63,444 nucleotides of DNA from Flexivirga caeni (GTDB lineage: Bacteria; Actinomycetota; Actinomycetes; Actinomycetales; Dermatophilaceae): positions 1-63,444 of the forward strand of contig NZ_RJJQ01000023.1 of the NCBI RefSeq assembly GCF_003724155.1, in the 5' to 3' direction. Positions 25,842-34,150 of this stretch are shown here, one piece after another. Position 1 is the stretch's first letter; each line of letters starts with the position of its first letter. The notes under the pieces are model-generated. The model searched no databases. It saw only the letters and a program-made list of their open reading frames with translations, and was not told the origin of the DNA. The translations under genes and the position numbers were made by a program.

Positions 25842-26519
25842 TCAGCGCGCCCGGCGCTGCAACCGGTCGATGTCGAGGAGCGTCACCGCGCGGGCCTCGA
25901 GGCGGATCCAGCCGCGTGAGGAGAAGTCGGCGAGCGCCTTGTTAACCGTCTCGCGGGAGGCGCCGACCAGCTGAGCGAGCTCTTCCTGGGTCAGGTCGTG
26001 CTCCACGAGGGTGCCTTCGTCGGACGGCTTGCCGAAGCGGCGCGACAGGTCGAGCAGCGCCTTGGCGACGCGGCCGGGCACATCGGTGAAGACCAGGTCG
26101 CCCAGGGCTTCGTTGGTGCGGCGCAGCCTGGCCGCGAGGACCGACATCATCGTCATGGCGACCTCGGGCCGGGTGCCCAGATAGGCGCTCATGTCAGGGT
26201 GGGACAAGCCGACCAGCGCGGTGTCGGCGACGGCGGTCGCCGTGGCGGTGCGCGGACCCGGATCGAAAAGGCTGAGTTCGCCGAGCATCTCGCCCTCGCC
26301 CAGGATCGCCAGGAGGTTCTCCCGGCCGTCCGCCGAGCGGCGGCCCAGCTTCACCTTGCCCGACGTGATCACGTAAAGCGAGTCGCCCTGCTCGCCCTCG
26401 TGGAACAACTCCTGGCCACGCGCGATCTTGGTTCGCGTCATCGTCGAGAGCAACGCTTCGGCAGCGTTGTCGTCAAGGGCGGCGAACAGGGGCGCTTTGC
26501 GCACGGCCTCGGTATCCAC
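25842..26519 (-). CDS. crp: Crp/Fnr-family cAMP-responsive regulator
   Basis: A 225-residue regulator with an N-terminal cyclic-nucleotide domain: [14 protein letters not shown], and the cAMP phosphate cassette [17 protein letters not shown] (about residues 78-94). The C-terminal helix-turn-helix is [24 protein letters not shown]. It is the counterpart of M. tuberculosis Rv3676 and corynebacterial GlxR, encoded next to nth in both. It controls carbon and respiratory genes in those species. A 91-bp gap separates its end from the PP2C gene. Confidence 0.92.
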   Translation of the reverse strand: MDTEAVRKAPLFAALDDNAAEALLSTMTRTKIARGQELFHEGEQGDSLYVITSGKVKLGRRSADGRENLLAILGEGEMLGELSLFDPGPRTATATAVADTALVGLSHPDMSAYLGTRPEVAMTMMSVLAARLRRTNEALGDLVFTDVPGRVAKALLDLSRRFGKPSDEGTLVEHDLTQEELAQLVGASRETVNKALADFSSRGWIRLEARAVTLLDIDRLQRRAR

Positions 26520-26603
26520 GCCTGCAGTCTGCCACGTAGCCCCCGTGCGTGTGAGGTAGCCGACGTGCGTGCCCTGTCACCGGGCTCGTCTACGCTCGGC
26601 GAT

Positions 26604-27365
26604 GTGAAGCGCATCGACGTGTCGGCCGAGTCCGGGCTGGCACGCACCCGCCGGGCGCGCCGGATGTTCCGGGCCCTGCGCGAACAGTTCCCGCACGCAC
26701 ACTGCGAGCTGGACTTTCGCACGCCACTGGAGTTGCTGGTCGCCACCATCCTCTCGGCGCAGACGACCGACGTCGGGGTCAACAAGGTGACGCCGACCCT
26801 TTTCGCGCGCTACCCCGACGCCGCGGCGTATGCCGGTGCCGATCGCGAAGAACTGGAGGAATTGCTGCGGCCGACCGGATTCTTCCGCGCCAAGGCCAAG
26901 TCGGTGATGACGCTCGGGCAGACCCTGGTCGAGCGCTTCGACGGACAGGTCCCGCCGCGCCTGAAAGACCTGGTGACCCTGCCGGGAGTCGGGCGCAAGA
27001 CTGCCTTCGTCGTGCTGGGCGATGCGTTCGGACAGCCCGGGCTGACGGTCGACACGCACTTCGGCCGGGTCGTGCGCCGCATGGGCTGGACCGACCTGGA
27101 CGACCCTGTCAAGGTCGAGGCCGCGATCGGTGCCATGTTCCCCCGCAAGGACTGGACGCAGCTCAGCCACGTGCTGATCTTCCAGGGCCGGCGCATCTGC
27201 CACGCGAAGCGCCCGGCCTGTGGAGTGTGCCCAGTGGCCAGATGGTGCCCGTCATACGGCGTGGGGGAGGTCGACCCGGACAAGGCGCGAGCGCTGCTGA
27301 AATTCGAGCTCGCGCCGGGCGCGGTGCGGCCGGCCGGGGTCCCCGAGCCCGCGGCAGTGCGATGA
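26604..27365 (+). CDS. nth: Endonuclease III
   Basis: A 253-residue DNA glycosylase/AP lyase. The helix-hairpin-helix with catalytic lysine is LPGVGRKTA (about residues 128-136), and the catalytic Asp is in VDTHFGRV. The 4Fe-4S ligands are [17 protein letters not shown] (C-x6-C-x2-C-x5-C). It removes oxidised pyrimidines. GTG 26604 gives the family length. Divergent from crp with under 100 bp between, and overlaps the next gene by 4 bp. Confidence 0.93.
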   Translation: MKRIDVSAESGLARTRRARRMFRALREQFPHAHCELDFRTPLELLVATILSAQTTDVGVNKVTPTLFARYPDAAAYAGADREELEELLRPTGFFRAKAKSVMTLGQTLVERFDGQVPPRLKDLVTLPGVGRKTAFVVLGDAFGQPGLTVDTHFGRVVRRMGWTDLDDPVKVEAAIGAMFPRKDWTQLSHVLIFQGRRICHAKRPACGVCPVARWCPSYGVGEVDPDKARALLKFELAPGAVRPAGVPEPAAVR

Positions 27366-28015
27366 GCGAACGCCTGCCCACAGGCGCGCCCGAGCCGGCC
27401 TGGCTGAGCGATCTGGAGCGCCGGGCGCGCGAGACACCGTTCGGCCGGCGTCTGCCGCCGGCGACCGGCCGGGCCTCCGCTGTGCTGATGCTCTTCGGCC
27501 CGGCAGCCGGCGGCGGCGAGGACGTCGTGCTGACCGAGCGGGCGGCGACCCTGCGCAAGCACGCGGGGCAGGTGTCGTTCCCCGGCGGCGGCGTCGACCC
27601 AGGCGACGTCACGGCGGTCGACACGGCGTTGCGTGAGGCGCGCGAAGAGATCGGGCTGGCACCCGAGGGGGTCGAGGTCGTCGGCGAGCTGCCGGTGCTG
27701 CCGCTCAGCGTCACGGGCTTCCGGGTCACCCCTGTCGCCGCGTGGTGGCGCACGCCCTCACCGATCGGGGTGGTCGATCCTGCGGAGGTCGCGCGCGTCG
27801 CGCGGGTCGCGCTCGTAGATCTGGTGGATCCGGCCAACCGGTTCAGGGCCGTGCACCCCGCGCGGTCCTTCGACGCGCCCGCGTTCGAGGTGGACGGGCT
27901 CTACATCTGGGGGTTCACCGCGATCGTGCTGGATGCCACGCTGCGGCTGGCCGGGCTGGAACGTCCGTGGGACCGCGAGGATCGCCGGCCCGTGCCCGAC
28001 CGCTACTGGCGGTAG
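27362..28015 (+). CDS. CoA pyrophosphatase (NUDIX)
   Basis: A 217-residue NUDIX hydrolase. [13 protein letters not shown] (about residues 63-75) is the CoA-pyrophosphatase signature, followed by the Nudix box [11 protein letters not shown]. It would cleave CoA to phosphopantetheine and 3',5'-ADP. ATG 27362 overlaps the nth stop (ATGA). The pairing with nth is conserved in actinobacteria (Rv3672c-Rv3674c). Confidence 0.9.
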   Translation: MSERLPTGAPEPAWLSDLERRARETPFGRRLPPATGRASAVLMLFGPAAGGGEDVVLTERAATLRKHAGQVSFPGGGVDPGDVTAVDTALREAREEIGLAPEGVEVVGELPVLPLSVTGFRVTPVAAWWRTPSPIGVVDPAEVARVARVALVDLVDPANRFRAVHPARSFDAPAFEVDGLYIWGFTAIVLDATLRLAGLERPWDREDRRPVPDRYWR

Positions 28016-28018
28016 GCG

Positions 28019-28420
28019 TCAGACCTTCGGCGGCTTGATCGCGGCGACGGTGCGCTGTGCGTTGTCGATGGTGCGCTCCGGCTTGCCCTTGATCTTCTTC
28101 AGCGCGCTGATGCCCAGCAGCGCGAGGATCAGCGTGATGAGCAGCAGCACGCCGGAGGTGATCAGCAGCCCGATCCACAGCTGCAGGCCGGCGGCGTGCA
28201 GGCCCCAGGCGAGGGTGAGCAGGAGGAAGCCGAGCAGGTAGAGGGCGAACAGCCCGGCACCGGCGAGCAGGCCGGCGCCCTTGCCACCCTTGGCGACATC
28301 GGACTTGATCTCCACCTTGGCAAGGGCGATCTCGTCCTTGACGATCGCCTTCAGGTCGGTGGAGGCGTCCGCGACCAGCTGGCCGAGGGTTCGCTCTGTG
28401 CCCTTCGTGGTCTGGGCCAT
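28019..28420 (-). CDS. Holin-X/phage-holin-like membrane protein
   Basis: A 133-residue membrane protein from ATG 28420 (GAGGAG upstream). A soluble N-terminal helix (TLGQLVADASTDLKAIVKDEIALAKVEIK) precedes two transmembrane segments (about residues 50-75 and 85-110) and a basic tail. This is the actinobacterial Holin-X (phage holin superfamily III) pattern. It is a chromosomal housekeeping gene in this position, not evidence for a prophage. It probably supports envelope functions, but its role is unproven. Confidence 0.75.
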   Translation of the reverse strand: MAQTTKGTERTLGQLVADASTDLKAIVKDEIALAKVEIKSDVAKGGKGAGLLAGAGLFALYLLGFLLLTLAWGLHAAGLQLWIGLLITSGVLLLITLILALLGISALKKIKGKPERTIDNAQRTVAAIKPPKV

Positions 28421-28501
28421 CGATTGCTCCTCATGAATGGTTGGCTGCTCGTGACGTGCCGTGGCTGTTGCCAGCATAGAGACACCGAACTCACCGGTAC
28501 C

Positions 28502-29758
28502 TTAGTAGGCGCCGCCGTGGTCGTCCCGCGACTCGGCTTCGTGGATCCGGCGGTAGGTCGCGTTGCGGGCGCGCAGGCACACCGTTGCGAGCAGCGCCGA
28601 CAGCAGCGACCCGGCGAGCACGCCCACTTTGACATGCTCGTCGGCGACCGATCCGTCGCCGAAGGCGAGTTCGCCGATCAGCAGTGACACGGTGAATCCG
28701 ACGCCCGCGAGCACTGCGAGCCCGAAGAGATCCGGCCAGGTGAGGTCGTCGTCGAGTTCGGCCCGGGTCAGTCTGACCGTCAGCACGGTGCCGCCGAAGA
28801 CGCCGACGGTCTTGCCCGCGACCAGGCCGAGTATGACGCCGAGCGTGACCGGGTCGCGGAGCGCGTCGCCGAGTCCGCCGCCCACCACGGTCACGCCGGC
28901 GGCGCAGAAGGCGAACGCGGGCACACAGAATCCGGCGGACACTGGGCGGAGTGCGTGGTCGACTCGTTCACCGAGCGACGTGGCTTCTCCCGGACGGACC
29001 TGCGCCGGCATGAGCAGACCGAGTGCGACGCCCGCGACGGTCGCGTGCACGCCGGAGTTGAGCACGGCGAGCCAGGTGGTCAGCCCGAACACCAGCAATA
29101 GCAATGGATTCCGGCCACCTCTGACGGTCAGTGCGAAGGCGGCGAGCAGCACCACGGCGACGGCCAGCCAGCCGATGCTGATCGAGGAGGTGTAACAGAT
29201 CGCGATGATGGTGATCGCGATCAGGTCGTCGACCACCGCGAGGGTCAGCAGGAACGAGCGCAGCGCGCTGGGCAGATGACTGCCGATGACGGCGAGCACC
29301 GCGAGCGCGAAGGCGATGTCGGTGGCGGTCGGGATCGCCCAGCCGGTGAGTCGGCCGGCGCCATACACCTGGGTGGCGGCATACAGGATCGCGGGCAGGG
29401 CGACCCCGCAGCACGCGGCGACGATCGGCACGGCGGCCTTTGCCGGGTCGCGCAGCGAGCCGTGGGTGAACTCGTGATTGAGTTCGAGACCGGCGAGGAA
29501 GAAGAAGATCGCGAGCAGCCCGTCGGACGTCCAGTGGGCGAGACTCATGTCCAGATGGAGCAGGTGCGGGCCGAGAGAGGTGGCTACCAGGTGGTGGTAG
29601 CCGTCCCGCCAGGGCGTGTTCGCCCAGACCAGTGCCGCGATGGCGGCGACCAGCAGCACCGCGCCGCCCACTGTCTCCTGGCGCAACAGCCCGGCGATCC
29701 GCCGTGCCTCGGGCCAGTCACCGCGCGAGAATGCGCGCCGGATCGGGCGAATCGTCAT
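28502..29758 (-). CDS. nhaA: Na+/H+ antiporter NhaA
   Basis: A 418-residue antiporter with about 12 membrane helices. Key features are ATDIAFALAVLA, the ion-binding aspartate pair in VVDDLIAITI (about residues 168-177), the lysine-containing helix region GLVAGKTVGVFGG and VGFTVSLLIGELAF near the end. The N-terminal part is slightly longer than E. coli NhaA. It exchanges Na+ or Li+ for protons to control pH and salt stress. Confidence 0.92.
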   Translation of the reverse strand: MTIRPIRRAFSRGDWPEARRIAGLLRQETVGGAVLLVAAIAALVWANTPWRDGYHHLVATSLGPHLLHLDMSLAHWTSDGLLAIFFFLAGLELNHEFTHGSLRDPAKAAVPIVAACCGVALPAILYAATQVYGAGRLTGWAIPTATDIAFALAVLAVIGSHLPSALRSFLLTLAVVDDLIAITIIAICYTSSISIGWLAVAVVLLAAFALTVRGGRNPLLLLVFGLTTWLAVLNSGVHATVAGVALGLLMPAQVRPGEATSLGERVDHALRPVSAGFCVPAFAFCAAGVTVVGGGLGDALRDPVTLGVILGLVAGKTVGVFGGTVLTVRLTRAELDDDLTWPDLFGLAVLAGVGFTVSLLIGELAFGDGSVADEHVKVGVLAGSLLSALLATVCLRARNATYRRIHEAESRDDHGGAY

Positions 29759-29926
29759 GGTGGCCTTCGCTGGGAGGGGTCGCGGAACGTCACGCCGACC
29801 AGACTTCCCGGCACACCGTGGCCCAGTCTACCGGCGCGGCCGCCGGCGATTGACGGTCGAACCGGCCGCTGACGGCGCAGCAGCGGGGTCAATGGCAGTT
29901 TCGGGCGTCAACGGTGGGTTGGGACG

Positions 29927-30613
29927 TCAGTCGCGGAAGCCGATGGTGCGTGCGGCGGTCCGGAAGGTGAAGGCGCAGACGGCGTCGCCGGGCTCGAAGC
30001 TGCCGACGAACTGCCCGAAGAGGTCGAAGCTGATCACGCCGAAGACCTGGGTCCAGGCGGCGGCGAAACGCAACAGCACGGCTTCGGGCAGCTGTGTGCC
30101 GAGCGCGGTCCGCAACTCCTTCGCTTGCCGCCGCAGTCCAGCGGACGCCGGCGGGCTCTCGGGATCGTCGAGTTCCCCTGCAGCCCAGGCTGTTTCGATG
30201 AGTTGTATGGCGGCAGCGGGTGTCCGGGCGGCGTCCGTAATCGTGTCCTGCGGGGCCCGGTAGCCGGGCACCGGAGATCCGAAGATCAGCGCGTAGCGGT
30301 GCGGATGTTCGCGCGCCCAGCCATAGATCGCCTCGCACAGCGCGACGAAGCGCCTCCCCGGCGCCGCGCGGCCCGCGGCTGCGCTCTCGGCAACCTGCGC
30401 GACGTCCCGGTAACCCTCGGTGATGAGCGCGGTCAGCAGGTCGTCGCGACTGGGCACGTAGCGATAGACCGCGGACGACACCATGCCCAGGTCGCGAGCG
30501 ACGGCCCGCAGGGAGAGCGCGGCCGCACCCTGCTCGGCGAGCTGCCGGTTGCCGGACTCCAGGATTCGCCGCATGGTGTCGACGCGTGCGCGTTCACGAG
30601 GAGTGGATGGCAT
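29927..30613 (-). CDS. TetR-family repressor
   Basis: A 228-residue TetR regulator. The helix-turn-helix (GAAALSLRAVARDLGMVSSAVYRYVPSRDDLLTALI) occupies residues about 31-65, followed by a ligand-binding domain of the WHG/TetR_C type (HPHRYALIFGSPVPGYRAP). ATG 30613 begins the family core. It is divergent from the deazaflavin-type reductase gene, and two matching palindromes lie between them, which are its likely operators. Confidence 0.9.
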   Translation of the reverse strand: MPSTPRERARVDTMRRILESGNRQLAEQGAAALSLRAVARDLGMVSSAVYRYVPSRDDLLTALITEGYRDVAQVAESAAAGRAAPGRRFVALCEAIYGWAREHPHRYALIFGSPVPGYRAPQDTITDAARTPAAAIQLIETAWAAGELDDPESPPASAGLRRQAKELRTALGTQLPEAVLLRFAAAWTQVFGVISFDLFGQFVGSFEPGDAVCAFTFRTAARTIGFRD

Positions 30614-30650
30614 GAACCCATGCTCGCAAAAGAGAGCAGGAAACACAATA

Positions 30651-30665
30651 AAGAGCAGTGCTCTT
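30651..30665. promoter_or_regulatory. TetR operator 1
   Basis: aagagca-g-tgctctt is a perfect 15-bp palindrome centred at 30658, 38 bp upstream of the repressor start. It shares the AGAGCANTGCTCT core with operator 2, and a loose half-site (agagagcag) lies closer to the repressor ATG at about 30631. Confidence 0.7.
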
Positions 30666-30696
30666 GATTTGTCGTGGGCGATGTGGTTCGTTGGTC

Positions 30697-30715
30697 TCGA
30701 GAGCACTGCTCTCGA
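30697..30715. promoter_or_regulatory. TetR operator 2
   Basis: tcgagagca-c-tgctctcga is a perfect 19-bp palindrome centred at 30706, about 48 bp (roughly four and a half helical turns) from operator 1 and 30 bp before the reductase ATG. It would block that gene's promoter or early transcript. Confidence 0.75.
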
Positions 30716-30744
30716 AACCTCGAATCCCTCGAAAGGCGTTGGCC

Positions 30745-31179
30745 ATGACCACTCAACTCGACCCGGCAACGCGGGTGATGAACGTCCTCGTCAAGGCGCT
30801 GTCCCGCCTCGGCATCAGCGCCTTCGGCGCGAAGGAACTCATCGTCATCGGCCGCAACTCCGGGCAACCGCACAGCACCCCGGTCAACCCGCTGTCCGTC
30901 GACGGTGCGCTCTACCTCGTCGCGCCACGCGGCCGGACCCAGTGGGTGCGCAACGTGCGCCACAACCCGGAGATCACCCTGCGATGCGGGCGCAGCCGGA
31001 CGCCATACACCGTCACCGAGGTGTATGGCGCCGCCGCGGTCCCGGTCCTGCGGCACTACCTGAAGCGCTGGGCGTGGGAGGTCGGCACGTTCTTCCCCGA
31101 AGGCGTCACCGCGGCGTCGACCGGCGCCGAGCTCGAAGCGGTCATCCCGGCTCATCCGGTCTTCCGGCTGGAGCGGTGA
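30745..31179 (+). CDS. Deazaflavin/F420-dependent nitroreductase-like protein
   Basis: A 144-residue protein of the DDN/Rv3547-like split-beta-barrel family (DUF385). It has the core KELIVIGRNSGQPHSTPVNPL, DGALYLVAPRGRTQWVRNVRHNPEI and a C-terminal FPEGVTAASTGAELEAVIPAHPVF. Such proteins reduce quinones or nitro compounds with F420H2. GAAAGG lies 8 nt before ATG 30745. Control by the divergent TetR suggests induction by a xenobiotic or quinone. Confidence 0.85.
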   Translation: MTTQLDPATRVMNVLVKALSRLGISAFGAKELIVIGRNSGQPHSTPVNPLSVDGALYLVAPRGRTQWVRNVRHNPEITLRCGRSRTPYTVTEVYGAAAVPVLRHYLKRWAWEVGTFFPEGVTAASTGAELEAVIPAHPVFRLER

Positions 31180-31285
31180 CGGCCGGGTCACCGTCGCGCT
31201 GAGCCGGCTCCCGGCATACCGGGCACGTCCCGCGCGTTGCACGTATGACGCGAAGGGCAGTCCCCTCGTCAGGAAGTCTTGACCG

Positions 31286-31888
31286 ATGCCGTTGACCGAT
31301 CACGAGATCGAGCAGTTGACCGTCCCCGAGCGCCTCGACCTCATGCGCCGGCTGCGCGAGAGCGAGACGCTGGACGCAGTGCGGGCGCCGTGGTTGCGCA
31401 CCGTGCGCCGTCGCCGGGCCATTGCGCTCGCGATCACGGCGGTCTGTGCGGTGTTTCTCGTGCCGTGGACGGCATACCTCGCACTCAGCCTGCCCGACCA
31501 CTACGTCTCGCACGCCTGGGCGCTGACCTGGGCCGGTTTCGACGTGCTGCTCATCGTGATGCTCGGGCTCACGGCGTTCTTCGCCTGGAAACGCCGCATG
31601 CTGCTGGTCCTCACATCTTTCGCGGCCGGAGTGCTGCTGCTGGCCGACGCCTGGTTCGACGTGACCACCGCGAACAGGCACTCGGTGGCCCAGGCACTGG
31701 CCTCGGCGATCTTCGTCGAGGTGCCGCTCGCGGTCTTCCTCATCTGGATGGGGGTCGCGATCTCCGGGCGCGCAGCCGGCCTGCTCAATGCCGTGACCGG
31801 GCAAGGTTTCTCGGGGAAGTGGCGGATGCCCATCAATGCCGACGTGATGAACGCCGAGGACCGCGAGCTACCCGGCCGGAGAGGCTGA
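31286..31888 (+). CDS. Four-helix membrane protein, unknown
   Basis: A 200-residue protein. The soluble start (DHEIEQLTVPERLDLMRRLRES) is followed by four hydrophobic segments at about residues 45-68, 82-105, 108-125 and 135-160, and a hydrophilic tail. I recognise no family. The N-terminal helix hints at a peripheral or regulatory role. It lies 106 bp after the reductase with no clear promoter, so it may be co-transcribed. Function unknown. Confidence 0.7.
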   Translation: MPLTDHEIEQLTVPERLDLMRRLRESETLDAVRAPWLRTVRRRRAIALAITAVCAVFLVPWTAYLALSLPDHYVSHAWALTWAGFDVLLIVMLGLTAFFAWKRRMLLVLTSFAAGVLLLADAWFDVTTANRHSVAQALASAIFVEVPLAVFLIWMGVAISGRAAGLLNAVTGQGFSGKWRMPINADVMNAEDRELPGRRG

Positions 31889-31970
31889 CCGGGTGACGAC
31901 GCTGGTATGGCGCGGCCATATCCTCGGCACAACCGCACCACCGCACGCACACTTTCAAGGAGCCCGACCC

Positions 31971-32804
31971 GTGACCGCCGACCTGTCTCGCCTCGCATCG
32001 CTGCCTGGTGTGGGAGAGGCGATCGACGAGGCGCGCGAAGCGTGCACCCGGCTGCGCTGGCACGAGGCGCTGCGCCGGAGGGTGCCGGAAGTGGCCGCCG
32101 AGTCCAGGGTGCGGGGCGCACGCGCCAGCGCGTTCCTCGAGGGGGCCGAGGTCCCGGTCGACCTCGTGCGGGACGCCATGCGCGGAGCTGTGGCCCTCGA
32201 CGACGGGCCCGGGGACCGGGTCCTGACGGGCGCGATCCGGGCGACAGCTGAGACCGAGCACCTGGGCGGTGTCCTGCGCACCGCTCCCGCGCAGGCGATC
32301 GCGACCCTGCACAAGGCTGCCGCCGCTGCGGTCATGGCCCCCGACGCGCTGGCCCGCCCGCGACAGGGAGACGAAACACCTTCGGACCTGGCCGAACTCG
32401 GTGCGGCACCGCCGCCGGCGGAAGCGGCGCAGCGGTTGCGCGGCGTGGTGGAGCTCATCGCCTCCTTGGGCGAGGCCCCCGGCATACTCCTGACGGCGAT
32501 CGTGCACGCGGAGGTCGCCACGGCTCGCCCGTTCGGCTACGCGAACGCGCTGGTCGCGCGTGCTCTGGAGCGAGCGCTGCTACAGGCGTCCGGAGTCGAC
32601 CCGGTGGGCGGCGTGGTCAGCGAAGCGGGGCATGCGCGGCAGGGTGCCGTGGCCTACCAGGGAGCGCTCTCGGCATACCTCACGGGCTCGACCGAAGGTG
32701 TTGGACTGTGGTTGCGCCACTGTGCGCAGGCCGTCGTCGCGGGTGCCGCCGAGGCGACTGAGATCGCCGACGCCGTGCTGGCCGGTCGTCTCACCGGACA
32801 CTGA
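31971..32804 (+). CDS. Degenerate Fic-like helical protein (Rv3662c type)
   Basis: About 277 residues from GTG 31971, preceded by AAGGA at 9-nt spacing; ATG starts upstream give extra unconserved residues. The sequence is mostly alpha-helical. The stretch IVHAEVATARPFGYANALVARAL (about residues 180-202) aligns loosely with the Fic active-site loop HxFxxGNGRxxR but lacks the catalytic histidine and second glycine, so AMPylation is unlikely. Actinobacteria carry this type of gene next to the 6C RNA/Ssd/Tad region, as here. It ends with a short hairpin (32808-32824). Confidence 0.65.
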   Translation: MTADLSRLASLPGVGEAIDEAREACTRLRWHEALRRRVPEVAAESRVRGARASAFLEGAEVPVDLVRDAMRGAVALDDGPGDRVLTGAIRATAETEHLGGVLRTAPAQAIATLHKAAAAAVMAPDALARPRQGDETPSDLAELGAAPPPAEAAQRLRGVVELIASLGEAPGILLTAIVHAEVATARPFGYANALVARALERALLQASGVDPVGGVVSEAGHARQGAVAYQGALSAYLTGSTEGVGLWLRHCAQAVVAGAAEATEIADAVLAGRLTGH

Positions 32805-33030
32805 ACGAGGCGGATTGTCCGCCTGTGATGCACCGGATTCAAGTCTTGTATGACGTCCCGGATCGGAGTAGACCTGAGTCATCAGCGACGGATGGGAATC
32901 CGACGACCACCGCTATCGAAACCGGCACCCACGCGGAGACAGTCCACGTTATGGACCGCTCGTCCGGGGCCTTGAGCCGCGGCGACAACCTTGAGGATGC
33001 ACGCCTGGTAACCGGAGGTAGGAAGCGGTT
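32805..33030 (+). other. Intergenic region without a convincing gene
   Basis: The first 20 bases form a 7-bp stem (aggcgga/tccgcct, 32808-32824) that may terminate the preceding gene. The rest has no open frame with protein-like composition. Local folds (for example gacggatgggaatccgac around 32887-32905) and the strong hairpin directly after suggest a short transcribed RNA. I recognise no riboswitch or RNA family here. Confidence 0.35.
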
Positions 33031-33066
33031 GAAGGCCCCGCCACCCACGTGGGTGGCGGGGCCTTC
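33031..33066. terminator. Very strong bidirectional hairpin
   Basis: gaaggccccgccaccc (33031-33046) pairs perfectly with gggtggcggggccttc (33051-33066), a 16-bp stem with the loop acgt. It is symmetrical for both strands. It would end any transcript from upstream, and separates it from the 6C RNA beyond. Confidence 0.75.
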
Positions 33067-33189
33067 GTCCTGCCCGGAAGGCGAGTCCTTGACGCGCGGT
33101 TTACCGAATCTCGACACTTCCGCCGAAGGTATGAAGTTGTTATGGGATCCATCTGGACTGTTGTTCCGAACGGTCGACCAGTTCCACAC

Positions 33190-33312
33190 TTGAACCGAAG
33201 CGCTCCCAGTCCAGGTCGCAGCGCTGCGCCGGGCCTCACACCCCCCCAGGGGTCGCGGCGCACACACAGAAGGCCCCCGCCCACCCCCCGGGCGGGGGCC
33301 TTCTGCGTGCGT
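33190..33312 (+). ncRNA. 6C small RNA
   Basis: Two hairpins with cytosine-rich loops define this RNA. Hairpin 1 pairs gcgcc (33226-33230) with ggcgc (33257-33261) and ccuc with gggg, leaving a loop containing seven C. Hairpin 2 has a perfect 16-bp stem (33267-33282 with 33290-33305) and the 7-nt loop acccccc with six C, followed by the transcript end. This is the architecture of the actinobacterial 6C RNA (M. tuberculosis B11, which likewise lies just upstream of the ssd gene Rv3660c on the same strand). The 5' end is estimated. The C-rich loops pair with G-rich ribosome sites of target mRNAs in species where it was studied. Confidence 0.85.
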
Positions 33313-33448
33313 TCGGCCGGCACGCGGTGGAATGCCGGCCGACGCTCTCCGGTCCCCTCATCCACACCCCGGTGTAGCATCGGCCGGCATCCACAGGTAG
33401 CGACGTCGCAGCTGCCGCTGAGGTTCCACCGGCTCCACGATCGTCGGT

Positions 33449-34150
33449 ATGGACAGCGGCATGACGATTGCACTGCTCGGCGGCGGCACGGGTGCCGGCG
33501 CGACCACGGCCCTGGTGGCGCTCGCCACCCGCGCGCACGCCGCTCACCGACGTGTTGTCGTGGTGGATGCCGACGCGTGTGGTGGCGGCATCGATGTGGC
33601 GTTCGGCATCGAGACGGTGCCGGGCGTGCGGTGGGAGGACCTGCTCGGCTCCGACGGTCCGCTCGACGGCGAGCGGCTGCTGGAGCGACTGCCGAGCCGT
33701 GACGACGGACCACAGGTGCTGTCCTTCGGCCGGCAATGGTGTGAGCTGCCGGCAGGTCTGCTCGATCGGGCCGTGACCGCAGTGCGGCCGGTCTGCGACC
33801 TGGTCCTGGTGGACCTGGGCCGGGCAGCGGCAGCGATGCGGACCGAACGCTACGACCACGTCCTGCTGGTGGCGAGGGGCACGCCGAGTGGCCTCGCGGC
33901 CGCGGGCGCGACCGTGCAACGCCTCGGCGCGCGACCGATGCTGGTCGTCCGCGGCTTGCGGGAGGCGCCGGCCCTCGACGTTGCCGGTGCGCTACGCCTC
34001 GACCTTGCGGGGTGTCTGCCGGACGACCGGCACCTTGCGGTCGACCTCGAGCGAGGGGTGCCGGCCGGCTCGCGTGCGCGGTCGGCGTATGCCGGGGCAT
34101 GCGACCGGTTGCTGCGCGACCTTGTGGTGGCCGCGGAGGCCGCGGCGTGA
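33449..34150 (+). CDS. ssd: Ssd/CpaE-like MinD-family protein of the Tad locus
   Basis: A 233-residue deviant P-loop protein. The Walker A-like LLGGGTGAGATTALVALA (residues about 8-25) lacks the invariant lysine of GKT, as is usual for CpaE/Ssd proteins (GGxGASTxA). VVVVDADACGGGIDVAFG and LVLVDLG are the later MinD-type strands. It lacks the N-terminal receiver-like domain of CpaE. In mycobacteria the orthologue Ssd affects septum placement and stress; next to tadA it probably positions the pilus machine. Start may be ATG 33449 or 33461. Confidence 0.82.
   Translation: MDSGMTIALLGGGTGAGATTALVALATRAHAAHRRVVVVDADACGGGIDVAFGIETVPGVRWEDLLGSDGPLDGERLLERLPSRDDGPQVLSFGRQWCELPAGLLDRAVTAVRPVCDLVLVDLGRAAAAMRTERYDHVLLVARGTPSGLAAAGATVQRLGARPMLVVRGLREAPALDVAGALRLDLAGCLPDDRHLAVDLERGVPAGSRARSAYAGACDRLLRDLVVAAEAAA

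Noticed and set aside
28019-28420. Holin-like gene as evidence for a prophage
   Set aside because: No other phage genes are near, and Holin-X family members are ordinary actinobacterial chromosomal genes.
33181-33320. C-rich hairpins read as a plain transcription terminator
   Set aside because: Two hairpins with six to seven C in their loops upstream of ssd fit the 6C RNA better than a simple terminator, though the second stem likely also ends the transcript.
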